This document shows positions 50,728 through 61,139 of a stretch of DNA of 64,000 nt, in pieces (position 1 is the stretch's first letter; the number at the start of each line of letters is the position of its first letter). Position numbers and translations under genes: made by a program. Below the pieces are notes generated by a model. It was given only the letters and a program-made list of their open reading frames with translations, did not search any database and was not told where the DNA came from. This DNA comes from Lingula anatina (Eukaryota; Brachiopoda; Lingulata; Lingulida; Lingulidae), in contig NW_019775606.1 of the NCBI RefSeq assembly GCF_001039355.2, positions 209,133-273,132 of the forward strand, read 5' to 3'.

Positions 50728-53700
50728 TACAGATACATAATATGACTGCAAAGAATCCACCGACAAGAACTTATTCAAACCCATAGAATATTACAGATAT
50801 AAATATAAAAACATCAATACAGGACAATATGTACATCCATCTTACCTGTGTCGGAATAGAGCCAATTCAATTATCAGATATCCCTCTTGATAATAAGACA
50901 ACCTTTTCTTCTTTTTTGTACGGATTGTCCTAAAAAGTCGGAGAGTAAATTCCTTTGCTTGGTCTTCTCCACCGTGTTATAAAACCACGTCGGTCCCACG
51001 CAAGTTCAGATATAGCTCAGGCTAAATTTAGCAGCAGACGACACTCGTGTTATGATAATGGGGCTATGGGAACGCTTGAAGCAACACGTTAATGACTGTC
51101 AACCGAAAGAGGTGACCCTCCATTTAAACGCACTGACAGGAATGAATGAGTCACCCTACGACACCTTTTGAGAATATCGTCTGCCAACTAGTACACTCCG
51201 CTCTCCGAGTAAGGTCTCGATTTCATGGCATAAGAATTGCGCTCGTATGTTTGGGAACGAGGCAATAGAGTGGAAAGAGTCTTCGTGTACACCGGTTCAC
51301 GTATTACGTAGATAGGTGTGATATATCTGCTCATTTTCTTTTATCCGCCTATATAAATGAGATTAATGGACTGACTTTGTAAAAGGGACGCATGCTAGGT
51401 GATTAACTAAGCATTAGCGGAATAATGCCGTAAATAATGATGCTAAAATAGTGTTTGGACTGACATCCCCTTGCTAAGGTTAAGGTCCAAGAAAAGTGCC
51501 GTACAGTAGAAGACGCACTTCCAGCTTGCCTTGTTTGGCAAACGTTTCTTTTTGTGACGTAAAATGACACACCTTGCAGGCAAGAAGTGCCGGAATGTGT
51601 CCTTTGTACAGGGTACATTTGTTGTCATTGATGATAATTTTATACATAAGTGATACTGAGATAAAATAAAAATGAAGTCAATTTTTATCGTTAACGCGAC
51701 TTTTTTTTTTGCATCACAATTAGGCAAGGTGTTTTATTGCTGACAGTAACTTTGTTATATTCTATCTTTGAAACGTCATATACGTTAAGAGAAAAAAATA
51801 GAAAAAAAAAAAAAACATCGAATTCGGTGGGATCACTCGCACACATGTAACGTTGTGGGATATATAGTAATTCACTCTGAAAAAAAAAAGCATTCCAGTA
51901 CATTACTTAAGAATGACAAAATAAGGTTAAACTAACTTTAGGATCTGAATTAAAAAGTACGATCAAACGGAAATAATTCGCTTTTTATTTGTTTGAAGAT
52001 TAAAGATTATCCGCTCAAACAAACGCATAAGTTTGCAGTACAGCTCACCTGCATTGTAAATAATCATATAATAATGGTGGTAAAAAGGCTGTGCTCCAGA
52101 CGTGTCTAAAAAAATCAGAAATATAAAGCTACCTAAAATATCCTTATTGAAACCTCGGCTTGGAAATTACATCACGCATAAAACAATATATTCTAAAGGA
52201 TTTCAGATTTAATTTTCCAAGAAATGTTGACCTTTAGCTGATATTCTGACGTCATGGTGAGCACACCTCGTGTCATGCCATGACAGGCCTTGTTAATGAA
52301 ATGACGTTCCTCTTTCTTCCTAAAACAATGACAAATATCAGGTATCACTGATGTATTGCGAAACTTGTTTTTTTTTCTCATTTTGACTCTTCTGAAATGA
52401 TTCTCGACTCAGAAATTAATTGCGTTAACCCTTTCTTCAACGCCCCTCAGCCTCCACTCTTACACACACGCGCGCGCACGCATGCACGCACGTATACGCT
52501 CTCTCTCTCTCTAACACACTCACACACACTAAAATAACATAAAAAAACAACATAAATCTGGAATCAACTGCCCTTTTACATCCGTCTCATGATGATTTGG
52601 ATTGTGTGTGAACCCGTATAGTCTTTAGGCATGTTTGATGATTATGTTAAATCTTATTGCTGAATAATACCGGAACTACGCTAGCTTTGTTACCAATCGA
52701 GACAAAATATTTACATGTAGGTCCTATAGTATGCTGTGCATATTTCTTTATTCACATTTTTCATTATTCATATCATTTCTGATATATTAATGATCAATAC
52801 ATTCTTTTCTTTTATCTTGATATTATTTGTCAATTGTCTTTTTGTACATTGTTTGTATATTTTATATGCAAGTTGTATTTACTCTCGGGATATTACAGCG
52901 CTGGTGCATATATTAAATTTACATTTCATTTCACATCCGTTTAAATTACACATACAGTTAGATTCATATTTCATTTTGCCTGGACTAACCGCAATGCAGA
53001 CAGGTTTCGCTCCACAGTCGTCCCTGTTCAAGAAACTGTTGCTCTTTCCTGGCTAATGCCAGTTACTTTCCTGCCTGTGAAGTAACAGTACCCTATGAGA
53101 GGTTGCTTCCACACTGGGATTGAAACATGGAGTTCCAAAGAAAAAATGTTCATTTAGAGCCAACCCTCGCAAACATGGGTAGGAGAGACTGCACATGTTC
53201 CCTCACGTGCTTTTTAGCGCCCCTTTCTCATTTTGACATCCCGAATCAAACTTCTGTATGTTTTTTCCCTTGTCTACATGTAGTTGAATTTGTTTTCATT
53301 GATGTATTGAGGTCACAGGCTGCCCTAAAGTCACGCAACGCTATAGATTTTAACGAGAAAGTTAAAAGCTCGTCTTATTTTGATTAGTCTTTCTCTCGGA
53401 TTACCAACAAGAATCATTACAAGGAACACCACACGAAGGAGCTGAAATATGCCATTGTCACACAGTCATTTGTAGGTAGCTGCTTAACCACATATATAGT
53501 CTGTAACTAGTTCGGTCACGGTGCCCCACCTCCCTCGCCGTGTTCCAAAGATCACTGGAAACACGTCTTCGTTGTTGCCAGTATAACAATACATCCAGTG
53601 CCCTATCTTAAATTTTGTATGCCGAGTTCAATGGACGGTACCCTCCGTTTCAGAATGTTCCAGATGGCACTTATACCAAGCATATAGATGGCAGAGAGGT

Positions 53701-54831
53701 GATTTTTTAAAATGAATGTCAGGGTGCACTTCGAGGGCTGGCTGGATCATGCATTTAAAGAGCATACCGTAGGCCTAATGCATGTCTGTTATATTTTATG
53801 ACCTGTGTTTGTTATATTTCATGACAGTCATCACGACAGCATCTACATATCTACATATTGTAACAAGCCTATTAAGGTATTAGATATATAAGGTAATCAT
53901 CCGTGCGTTAATGTGCTGCAAATGAAACGTGCATATATCTCTTCTTCGGCTTTCTGGGTTTTATGACAAACATCAATATTTATATAAATTAATCATGAAC
54001 TGTTGAAAGTAAACGGAATTCATTGCTTAATGTGGCATCATTACCAACATGTAACCGCTAAATTTATATTTATTATCTTGATAATTACTTCTCCTAGGTC
54101 CTGGGATGTAACTTGTATAACAGAAAACTAAATTACATCTCAAAATTCATTTTTGATTTCATATAATGGCAGTAAATAACAAAATACAACGTTGATGAGG
54201 CCTGTTTGGTATATTGCCAAAATACATAACGTTTTGACGTGTCGGACAGGATTTCATTTCAGGAAAGTAACTCAACTGATGTACAATAAGGGAACGGAAT
54301 GCGAAACGCCTGTTTCAAATAAAGCAAATATATCGCTTAACAGTCAAGATGTGATGTAGGACAATGCGTGACATATGCCTGTCTACACCATTAAAGTTTC
54401 TTTAACTTTATTAGGATAGTGTAATAGAGAGCGCAACCAAAATTCGTTTCGTGGATTGTTTCGGACCAAAATTTCCCCTGCCTGGTTTTTCCAACCTTAT
54501 CATATTTGCTCAAATGTAAACTACCGGCTCTTTGCTTTTATGCCTTTCACATTAGAGAGTTTAAAAATTGCAATTCTAGCTTGAAAGAGAAACGAGACAA
54601 ACCGAATGTCTGGTTGTTTTTACGTCCCTCTAAAATGAAAAAAATTTGAAACGGAAAACCTCGCTGTGCAGGAGTTTCACCTCCCAAAATTTCTCCAATG
54701 CAGAACCCTTCGGTCTGAACACTATCTGTGTGTGTGGTTTATTACATCTGTACTGATGCAGCAAGGTAAAACATGTAATATCTCTTATCACGCATTCAAA
54801 CCAAAGTTTGTCTAATTTTGCATGACGTCAA

Positions 54832-54837
54832 TTTATT
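54832..54837 (-). terminator. Polyadenylation signal, serpin copy 1
   Basis: AATAAA on the minus strand about 96 bp past the stop codon. Confidence 0.5.
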
Positions 54838-54932
54838 TTTTGCTCAATTTCAGATGCCAAAGAAATATATTTCAGTCAACATGAACGAGTGTTTTTCATT
54901 TATGCCGTGTTGTCCCTTTGAGAGTTTGCCTT

Positions 54933-56159
54933 TTAGCCAACAGGGTTCATAACTCTGCCCATAAAAAGAACGGTGCCCGATGTCCTTTCGCGAATCAGGA
55001 AGACGAAGGGACGGTCAGCTCGAAAGACGGGAGTCACTGAAACCATTGACCTGAAAGCCACGCCTATAGCTGTGGCAGCCGCCGCCTCGGTTCCTTCTTC
55101 GTTGACGTCAACGAAAGCCTCGTGGATCGCCTTGGAGACGAACAGATCTCCTGGTTTCCCGCCAATTCTCGACAAATCAGCGCCGCCTAAGTTGAACATC
55201 TTCGACATTCCCATTTGAATAAGCACGGGCTTCAGATCTAAGCGCATGTCGCTCAGCTTAAACTTAGGAAGGTACACATTGACTGTCTGGTTCCACATTG
55301 TGGACAATGCGTCATCCACAACCGATGCGCTGGTCAGTGATCTTTCCAGATGACCAAGGTCATCAATTTGGTCCGGGAGGAAGATGACCATACTAGTGTC
55401 ACCATGGTAAGGTAGTTCCAAAATTTTGCATTTCAGCGAGCGACTGATTCCATACGGGAATTTCTGCTTTTGGAACATCATTGGCACGTTCACCTGGTTC
55501 ACGTTGGATGTGAAGAACGGTTGGGGACGGGTGCTCGTCTCCGCAAACTTACTGGTCCAAGTTCCCTTAAAATATATGGCGTTCACCAGGATTAGGATGA
55601 GCTGGGGGTCGATGAAGTTATTTGGCAGGAGGTCGACTATCTTGTTATTTGTCTGCTGTTCTACCCAATTGTTGATGTACCTGGTTGTGGCGGAAGGTTG
55701 TCTAAAGTCCTGTAGATCTAGGGGAGCATCATAGTACCGTCCACTGTCATCAATGTACTTTTGATTGAAGTTAAATCCTTCTCTTCCAAAGAGTCGATTG
55801 GCAATACGGAGGAGATATTCGGTACCTGGGTTGGTTAGTCTGGTGCGGAGGAGTTTGAAATTTGTATGGATGGAAGGGATATTGCTGTAACCCATCACTC
55901 CTTTCATCTCTGATCTAGTGTCACCTTTAGCGCCGAGAAGGACCATGCTTAAAGCAGTCGTGATGCTGAATGGACTGAAGAAAAGGTTACCGGAATCGGC
56001 CTTGAGAATCTGGTACAGCTTTAGGGCGAAGTTGGTATTACTGGCAACAATCTGTTGTTCAGTTTGGGTGGCATCCTGGCCTAGTGTGTCCAGAGACCAG
56101 TTGCTTATGACCACCAGCAAACAGGCAAGAAAAACTGCTGACCTGACTAATGGATGCAT
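54933..56159 (-). CDS. Secreted inhibitory serpin, copy 1 (predicted P1 Arg)
   Basis: A single coding exon of 408 aa. The start MHPLVRSAV was chosen because it matches the other two copies and lies just inside the acceptor at 56180-56181; the open frame runs further upstream, but that is intron and 5'UTR. There is a signal peptide (about residues 1-27), the serpin core (FFSPFSITTALSMVLLGAKGDT, read as two adjoining blocks, and LILVNAIYFKGTW), hinge EEGTEAAAATA (354-364) and the signature FRADRPFVFLI near the C-terminus. Counting 17 residues from the first hinge Glu puts P1 at Arg370 (codon 55050-55052) and P1' at Ser371, the arrangement of antithrombin-like inhibitors of trypsin-type proteases. 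The small-residue hinge fits an inhibitory serpin. No ER-retention signal is present, so secretion is likely. The target is unknown. A polyadenylation signal lies at 54832-54837. Confidence 0.95.
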   Translation of the reverse strand: MHPLVRSAVFLACLLVVISNWSLDTLGQDATQTEQQIVASNTNFALKLYQILKADSGNLFFSPFSITTALSMVLLGAKGDTRSEMKGVMGYSNIPSIHTNFKLLRTRLTNPGTEYLLRIANRLFGREGFNFNQKYIDDSGRYYDAPLDLQDFRQPSATTRYINNWVEQQTNNKIVDLLPNNFIDPQLILILVNAIYFKGTWTSKFAETSTRPQPFFTSNVNQVNVPMMFQKQKFPYGISRSLKCKILELPYHGDTSMVIFLPDQIDDLGHLERSLTSASVVDDALSTMWNQTVNVYLPKFKLSDMRLDLKPVLIQMGMSKMFNLGGADLSRIGGKPGDLFVSKAIHEAFVDVNEEGTEAAAATAIGVAFRSMVSVTPVFRADRPFVFLIRERTSGTVLFMGRVMNPVG

Positions 56160-56341
56160 GATCACCCGACCAGTTTTGTCTGAAACATACCAAATATATA
56201 ATTTCATCAATACGTTCTCATATTGAATACACATGTATATACGTAGAAAAAGACAGATACCCGCATACTTGTACCTTACAGTAAATAAAAGAAAGCCACA
56301 CCAAAAGATACACATGCTCAAAGTGTAAGGAGCAATCCTAC

Positions 56342-56415
56342 CTTTCAACCACGAAGAGACCTTAATGGCAGTCGTAACTGGGACACATGGACAGGATAGT
56401 GTGGCTCTTTATATA
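56342..56415 (-). promoter_or_regulatory. Promoter and non-coding first exon of serpin copy 1
   Basis: TATATAAA on the minus strand at 56408-56415 is followed, about 25-30 bp downstream, by the expected transcription start near 56380. The short first exon ends at a GTAGGA donor (left edge 56342). A 162-bp intron follows, with the acceptor TTTCAG at 56180-56185. Confidence 0.65.
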
Positions 56416-58172
56416 CACATATGAGCTTCGTCAAAACAGGATACTAGAGTTAAAGCTGCTTCCTCATAATTTGTTTCCCGTCCGCCAATCCCATTTTCGT
56501 TCATTTATTAACGATAGAGCTTTGTTTTTTTAACCCTGCATCTATTAACCCGATGTTTAATGTAGTAGATTTTTTGGTGTGGTTTATATGGCCAGTAGGC
56601 ACTTAATTGCAATCCAGCCTATATGCGTTTAAATAAAAGGCGCCTATAATTCAGCTCCCAGTTGAGTACATGTATGCAGGCGCATTCAACTTGGAGATAT
56701 ATGAGAGTCCAGTGTTTTGGCGGGAAGGGGGGGGGGGTTCATTGTAGACATAATATGTTTTCTAAAAGAAAGGTTACAACCGATAAAAACAGATGTGGGA
56801 TCGACCATTAACATCACGACCAGGAGTACAAATATGAGGCAGTCACGTCACCAGCTGTCTCACGAGCGGACAGTACCAGGCACGTCCTCTTACTTAATCT
56901 CCGGTTGCAGGACAAATCGTGATAGGGTATGGGCTTACAGGGGTATATATATATACTTTTATTTTTTGGTTTTAATGGATAACTGTGGAATTGTGTTGAG
57001 TGCTGTGGTTATCCTAACATCCTTTTTAGATGAACTGAAACAAATTGATAGGTACCAGTATGTAAAAAATAATAAGAAGAAAGTCAATATTTTTGTTTTC
57101 CTTTTGATAGGGAAAAGTTATTTGAGCATTTGTCAAAATTTTAAAGAGGCAAACTTGTTTTCTTTTTCTTTGAAGAGAGGGACTCTATTAAAACTCGGAT
57201 AGCTGTATCCAGGGTAAAGGCCAGTGAAGTCTGTTTAAAATCAGTATGAATGAGTCAAAGGACGCCAGTATTTATAAGTTAAAGTTTTTTAATCAAAAGT
57301 TCAATGATTACTGTTCCAAACTTCATTTTTTGTCATTTACTGGGAAATCGTGTATATTACAGTGGAAATATTTTCGATGCTGTAATTTAAGATAAATTGG
57401 AATCATCCAAGACAGTCCTTAATCTCTTGAATTCACGAAAAACAAGCGAAGATTTCGAGATTCAGTTGTGTGGGGCCTGAAAAATGTCAGACGATTACAC
57501 GGTAGTGATGCGCTTGAGCGAATAAAAACTGACAGAATTCATTTACTTATATATTTTGGCTGTTTCCTCTTTAGTTCTGCCAAATAGCAGTCTACTTCAC
57601 AGTAACTAAAATCCGCCATGTTTTTTTGTGTCAGTTTTGTATTAGCTTTTACGATTACATTCCCAGCAAAATAAGTTCTCACTTATCGCCTAAAAGTCTT
57701 TCAAGTCTTCTAGTACTACGTATGACGGCATGCGCACTGCCATCAGCCTCTTTTTAAGCTATCTCGGTTTATGCCTACAGGTATTAAACTGACTATTTAT
57801 TCAAATTGACCGCATTTCCAGAGTAAACAATTATTAAAATTCTGTTTATGCTAAACGTTGGTATAAAACTTACTCTTTTAGTGTCATAACAAGTTCGGTT
57901 GTCTGGAAAAATATTATATCCTCCATTATGCAGATAAATCAATTAAATCATGTCAATTTATGCAAGAAGTAATTTTATTTCTTATTTCATTTCAAATGCC
58001 AAAAAATTCTATTCAAGTCAACGAGAAATTATGTATTTGTTCCAAAAAATAACATATAGGCCCTACTGTTGACAATGCAGTTTATGGAGCATACGTTGGT
58101 ATACATACATGTATACATTTTAAATTACAACTGACGAAAAAAAACATAATGTAGACAGCAAAAAAGAATGTC
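56416..58172. other. Spacer between serpin copies 1 and 2
   Basis: AT-rich spacer with no fourth serpin copy or fragment seen. An open frame on the plus strand (56717-57202) lacks an ATG start and shows no motif. Confidence 0.6.
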
Positions 58173-58178
58173 TTTATT
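58173..58178 (-). terminator. Polyadenylation signal, serpin copy 2
   Basis: AATAAA on the minus strand about 33 bp past the stop codon. Confidence 0.5.
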
Positions 58179-58210
58179 TTGTTTCCAGTCCGTACGCGTC
58201 ATTTTGCATT

Positions 58211-59449
58211 TTAAGCAAGAGGGTTCATAACTCTGCCCATAAACAGTACGGTACCCGATGTCTTTTCGCGAATCAAGAAAACGAAGGGCCGGTCAGCTCG
58301 GAAGTCAGGAACAATTGAAACCGACTCGAAAGCCACGCCAATGGCCGTAGCAGCCGCCGCCTCGGTTCCTTCTTCGTTGACGTCAACGAAAGCCTCGTGG
58401 ATCGCCTTGGAGACGAACAGATCTCCACGATTTCCGCCAATTCCTGACAAATCAGCCTCGCGTACTCTGAACATCTTCGACATTCCCATTTGAATAAGAA
58501 CGGGTTTCAAATCCAACCGCATGTCGCTCAGCTTAAATTTAGGCAGGTACACGTTGACTGTCTGGTCCCACAACGAGGAGATTGCATCATCCACAACTGA
58601 TGCACTGGTCAGTGATCTTTCTAGTTGACCAAGGTCATCAATTTGGTCTGGGAGGAAGATGACCATACTAGCGTCACCATGGTAGGGCAGTTCCAGAATT
58701 TGGCAATTCAGCGAGAGACTGGTTGCATACGGGAAGCTCTGGCGTTGAAACATCATTGGCACATTCACCTGATTAAAGCTGGATGTAAAGAATGGTTGGG
58801 GAAGGGTGCTCGACTCCGAAAACTTACTGGCCCAAGTTCCCTTAAAATATATGGCGTTCACCAGGATTAAGATGAGCTGGGGGTCGATGAAGTTATTTGG
58901 CAGGAGGTCGACAATCTTGTTATTTGTCTGCTGTTCTACCCAGTTGTTAATGTACCTGGTTGTGGCGGAAGTCTGTCTAAAGTCCCGTAGGTCTAGTGGA
59001 GCATCATAGTACCGTCCACTGTCATCAATGTAGTTTTGATTGAAGTTAAATCCTTCTCTTCCAAAGAGCCGATTGGCAATACGGAGGAGGTATTCTTTTC
59101 CTGGGTTTGTTAGTCTAGTGCGGAGGCGTTTGAAATGTTCATGAATGGAAGGGATATTGCTGTAACCCATCACTCTTTTCATCTCTGATCTAGTGTCACC
59201 TTTAGCGCCGAGAAGAACCATGCTTAAAGCAGTCGTGATGCTGAATGGACTGAAGAAAAGGTTACCGGAATCGGCCTTGAGAATCTGGTACAGCTTGAAA
59301 GCGAAGTTAGTGTTACTGGCAACAATCTGTTGCTCAGTTCTGGTGGCACCCTGCATCAGCGTATCTTCATCAAGTGTGTTCAAAGACCAGTGACCCATGA
59401 CCACCGGCAAATAGATAAGAAGAACCGCTGGATTGATCGATGGGTGCAT
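58211..59449 (-). CDS. Secreted inhibitory serpin, copy 2 (predicted P1 Glu)
   Basis: A single coding exon of 412 aa, preceded by an acceptor at 59469-59470. The signal peptide differs from the other copies, and about five extra residues precede the conserved ATRTEQQIVASNTNF segment. The core is close to copy 1. The hinge EEGTEAAAATA starts at residue 359, so P1 is Glu375 (codon 58325-58327) and P1' is Ser. The loop after P1 is one residue shorter than in copy 1. The signature FRADRPFVFLI is intact. A Glu at P1 is uncommon in serpins and would favour a protease that cuts after Glu, or otherwise an enzyme with unusual acid preference. Three glutamyl endopeptidase-like genes lie in the same window. 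A polyadenylation signal at 58173-58178 is only about 33 bp beyond the stop. Confidence 0.95.
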   Translation of the reverse strand: MHPSINPAVLLIYLPVVMGHWSLNTLDEDTLMQGATRTEQQIVASNTNFAFKLYQILKADSGNLFFSPFSITTALSMVLLGAKGDTRSEMKRVMGYSNIPSIHEHFKRLRTRLTNPGKEYLLRIANRLFGREGFNFNQNYIDDSGRYYDAPLDLRDFRQTSATTRYINNWVEQQTNNKIVDLLPNNFIDPQLILILVNAIYFKGTWASKFSESSTLPQPFFTSSFNQVNVPMMFQRQSFPYATSLSLNCQILELPYHGDASMVIFLPDQIDDLGQLERSLTSASVVDDAISSLWDQTVNVYLPKFKLSDMRLDLKPVLIQMGMSKMFRVREADLSGIGGNRGDLFVSKAIHEAFVDVNEEGTEAAAATAIGVAFESVSIVPDFRADRPFVFLIREKTSGTVLFMGRVMNPLA

Positions 59450-59667
59450 GATGCTTGATCAGTTTTGTCTGAAATTAACCATATTAAGCCGTAAGCTCCC
59501 AATTTCACATGAATGAACAGATAGATGTATTTTTATGTCTGTCATACATGTTTGAAAATGCCCATGCATGCTAACAAATACATACAATAGATGATACTGG
59601 ACGAGATATTTTATCGTCCTGTCATGAGTTTGATCTGAGACACGAAAGGAGCATGTATGAACAAACG

Positions 59668-59669
<2 letters not shown>

Positions 59670-59702
<33 letters not shown>
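59670..59702. repeat. (CA)n microsatellite
   Basis: Lies in the 5'UTR intron of serpin copy 2. Other dinucleotide tracts are at 7177-7217, 28871-28920, 29855-29883 and 35022-35052. Confidence 0.9.
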
Positions 59703-59705
<3 letters not shown>

Positions 59706-60000
59706 CAAATAACATATATTCTCTGTAGACTAAATTCATTTGCATTCAATAAACTCTGTAACCATGCAGTCCACGAATGATATTTAGCGATATTTTCCAT
59801 TAATATGATACCCGTGTGTTATACACTACAAAACACATATATCATAAAATAATAAGGAAATGCATCAATGGATGATTATGAAAAAAAAAAAAAGAAATAT
59901 GTAGGGCAAGAAAATATCAGCAAAATTAAAAATGGAAAACCAGAAAAAAAAATCAAATGTAATACCTACACATGGCCTTAGTCTTTGAAGCAGGACTTAC

Positions 60001-60097
60001 CTTTTATCACGACGAGACGAGATGATACCTCTATGTCAGTCGTTACTGGGACACACGAGGAGTGTATAATTGAATCGTGCCTATGTTTACATATATA
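60001..60097 (-). promoter_or_regulatory. Promoter and non-coding first exon of serpin copy 2
   Basis: A TATATA core on the minus strand (about 60092-60097) precedes a short non-coding exon that ends at a GTAAGT donor (left edge 60001). The exon end, GTGATAAAAG, nearly matches that of serpin copy 3. The 5'UTR intron runs about 60000-59469. Confidence 0.6.
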
Positions 60098-61031
60098 AGC
60101 CTACTAGAAACAGGATACTAGAATTGTCTCATTTTCACCAATCCCATTTTTGTACTACTCTGATGCTAGAAGTTTGTTTTTCATCAACAGTTTCGTTAGT
60201 GCACGCCCCCTGGTGTGTCACGCACACATAAACATACAAGACCAGTCGCACGTCTTCACATTTACATTTCTGGTTGCGAGGTGAATGTGTTAGAATGTGC
60301 ACATCTCTTTTCCCAAATGAATGGGGAAATAAGGTTTTAAAGTATTGCGTAATAATACTTATGGCAAATGAGATTCAATTGATGTATCAAGAGGTCTCTC
60401 CTTTTGGTTCGAAGATCCAATCTTCCTATTTGTGATTCATATGCGAATAACATGCCAATTTTACTTGTCTTATTAGAAATGGGAGTCTTGTCACTTCTTA
60501 TTAATTGTTTAGCATAGAGTTGCCCTGGTTATCTTGTATTTAGACAAGGTAAAATAGTCTTACTGGAAAACATGCATCTAAAGAAATTTAGGACTTGTGG
60601 ATGAAGAGTGGAGCTGTTAAGACAAAACACCGTGAAATTGTCAAAGAGATTTGGAAAAAAATATTAGTGCATTATTATGTCTATTATCATTATTCTATCG
60701 TCTCCAATCCTACGAATGGCGTGTTAACGACATCAGGTATCATATTAATGTTCCGAATATTTTTTATGAATATAAAACCATTATTTTGTCTCTTAAGAAT
60801 CTGTTTTCAACCATATTTTGCCAAGTATTTTTTGGCCTCTTCTAAGGTTTTCTCAGTTGCTTAAATGTTCTGTCTAGTTTGAATGGAATCCATCGAGAAG
60901 GACCGCGTGTTTCTTATATGGTCTTAGAGGGATGTTGTGTTTGATTTATGTGGCTCTTTTGCATCTGCACCTAAGTTCGTAAATCTAAAATTATCTTAAA
61001 ACAAATCTTGCCAAATTTTGCATGACCTCAT
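60098..61031. other. Spacer between serpin copies 2 and 3
   Basis: AT-rich and without recognisable genes. Confidence 0.6.
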
Positions 61032-61037
61032 TTTATT
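61032..61037 (-). terminator. Polyadenylation signal, serpin copy 3
   Basis: AATAAA on the minus strand about 103 bp past the stop codon. Confidence 0.5.
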
Positions 61038-61139
61038 TGTCTTTAAATTACAGATTTCATATCAGATAAACCTATTTTAGACAGTGTAAAATGGCGTTTT
61101 TTTTTTTTAATCCCGTGTTTCCCTTCAGAAATTGTGCGT

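Larger units (their letters stand above)
45970..54831. other. Intergenic and probable 5'UTR intron of protease copy 3
   Basis: Two GATCGATC elements, one CCTCTACCAGGG element and microsatellites. Donor-like sites at about 47700 and 50844 on the minus strand could end a non-coding first exon of protease copy 3. No coding gene recognised. Confidence 0.5.

Noticed and set aside
46940-52530. Search for a CRISPR-like or satellite array among the many short repeats
   Set aside because: These are simple dinucleotide tracts and dispersed TIR elements without regular spacers; the genome is eukaryotic.
52736-53056. 106-codon hydrophobic open frame on the plus strand
   Set aside because: Phe/Ile/Leu richness follows from the T-rich sequence; no motif or gene context.
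56160-56348. N-terminal extension of the serpin copy 1 reading frame
   Set aside because: The extra 63 codons run through the acceptor at 56180 and the 5'UTR intron; the other two copies start at the homologous MHP Met.
56717-57202. 161-codon open frame on the plus strand between serpins
   Set aside because: Starts at a non-ATG codon in G-rich sequence, no conserved motif, composition of random AT-rich DNA.
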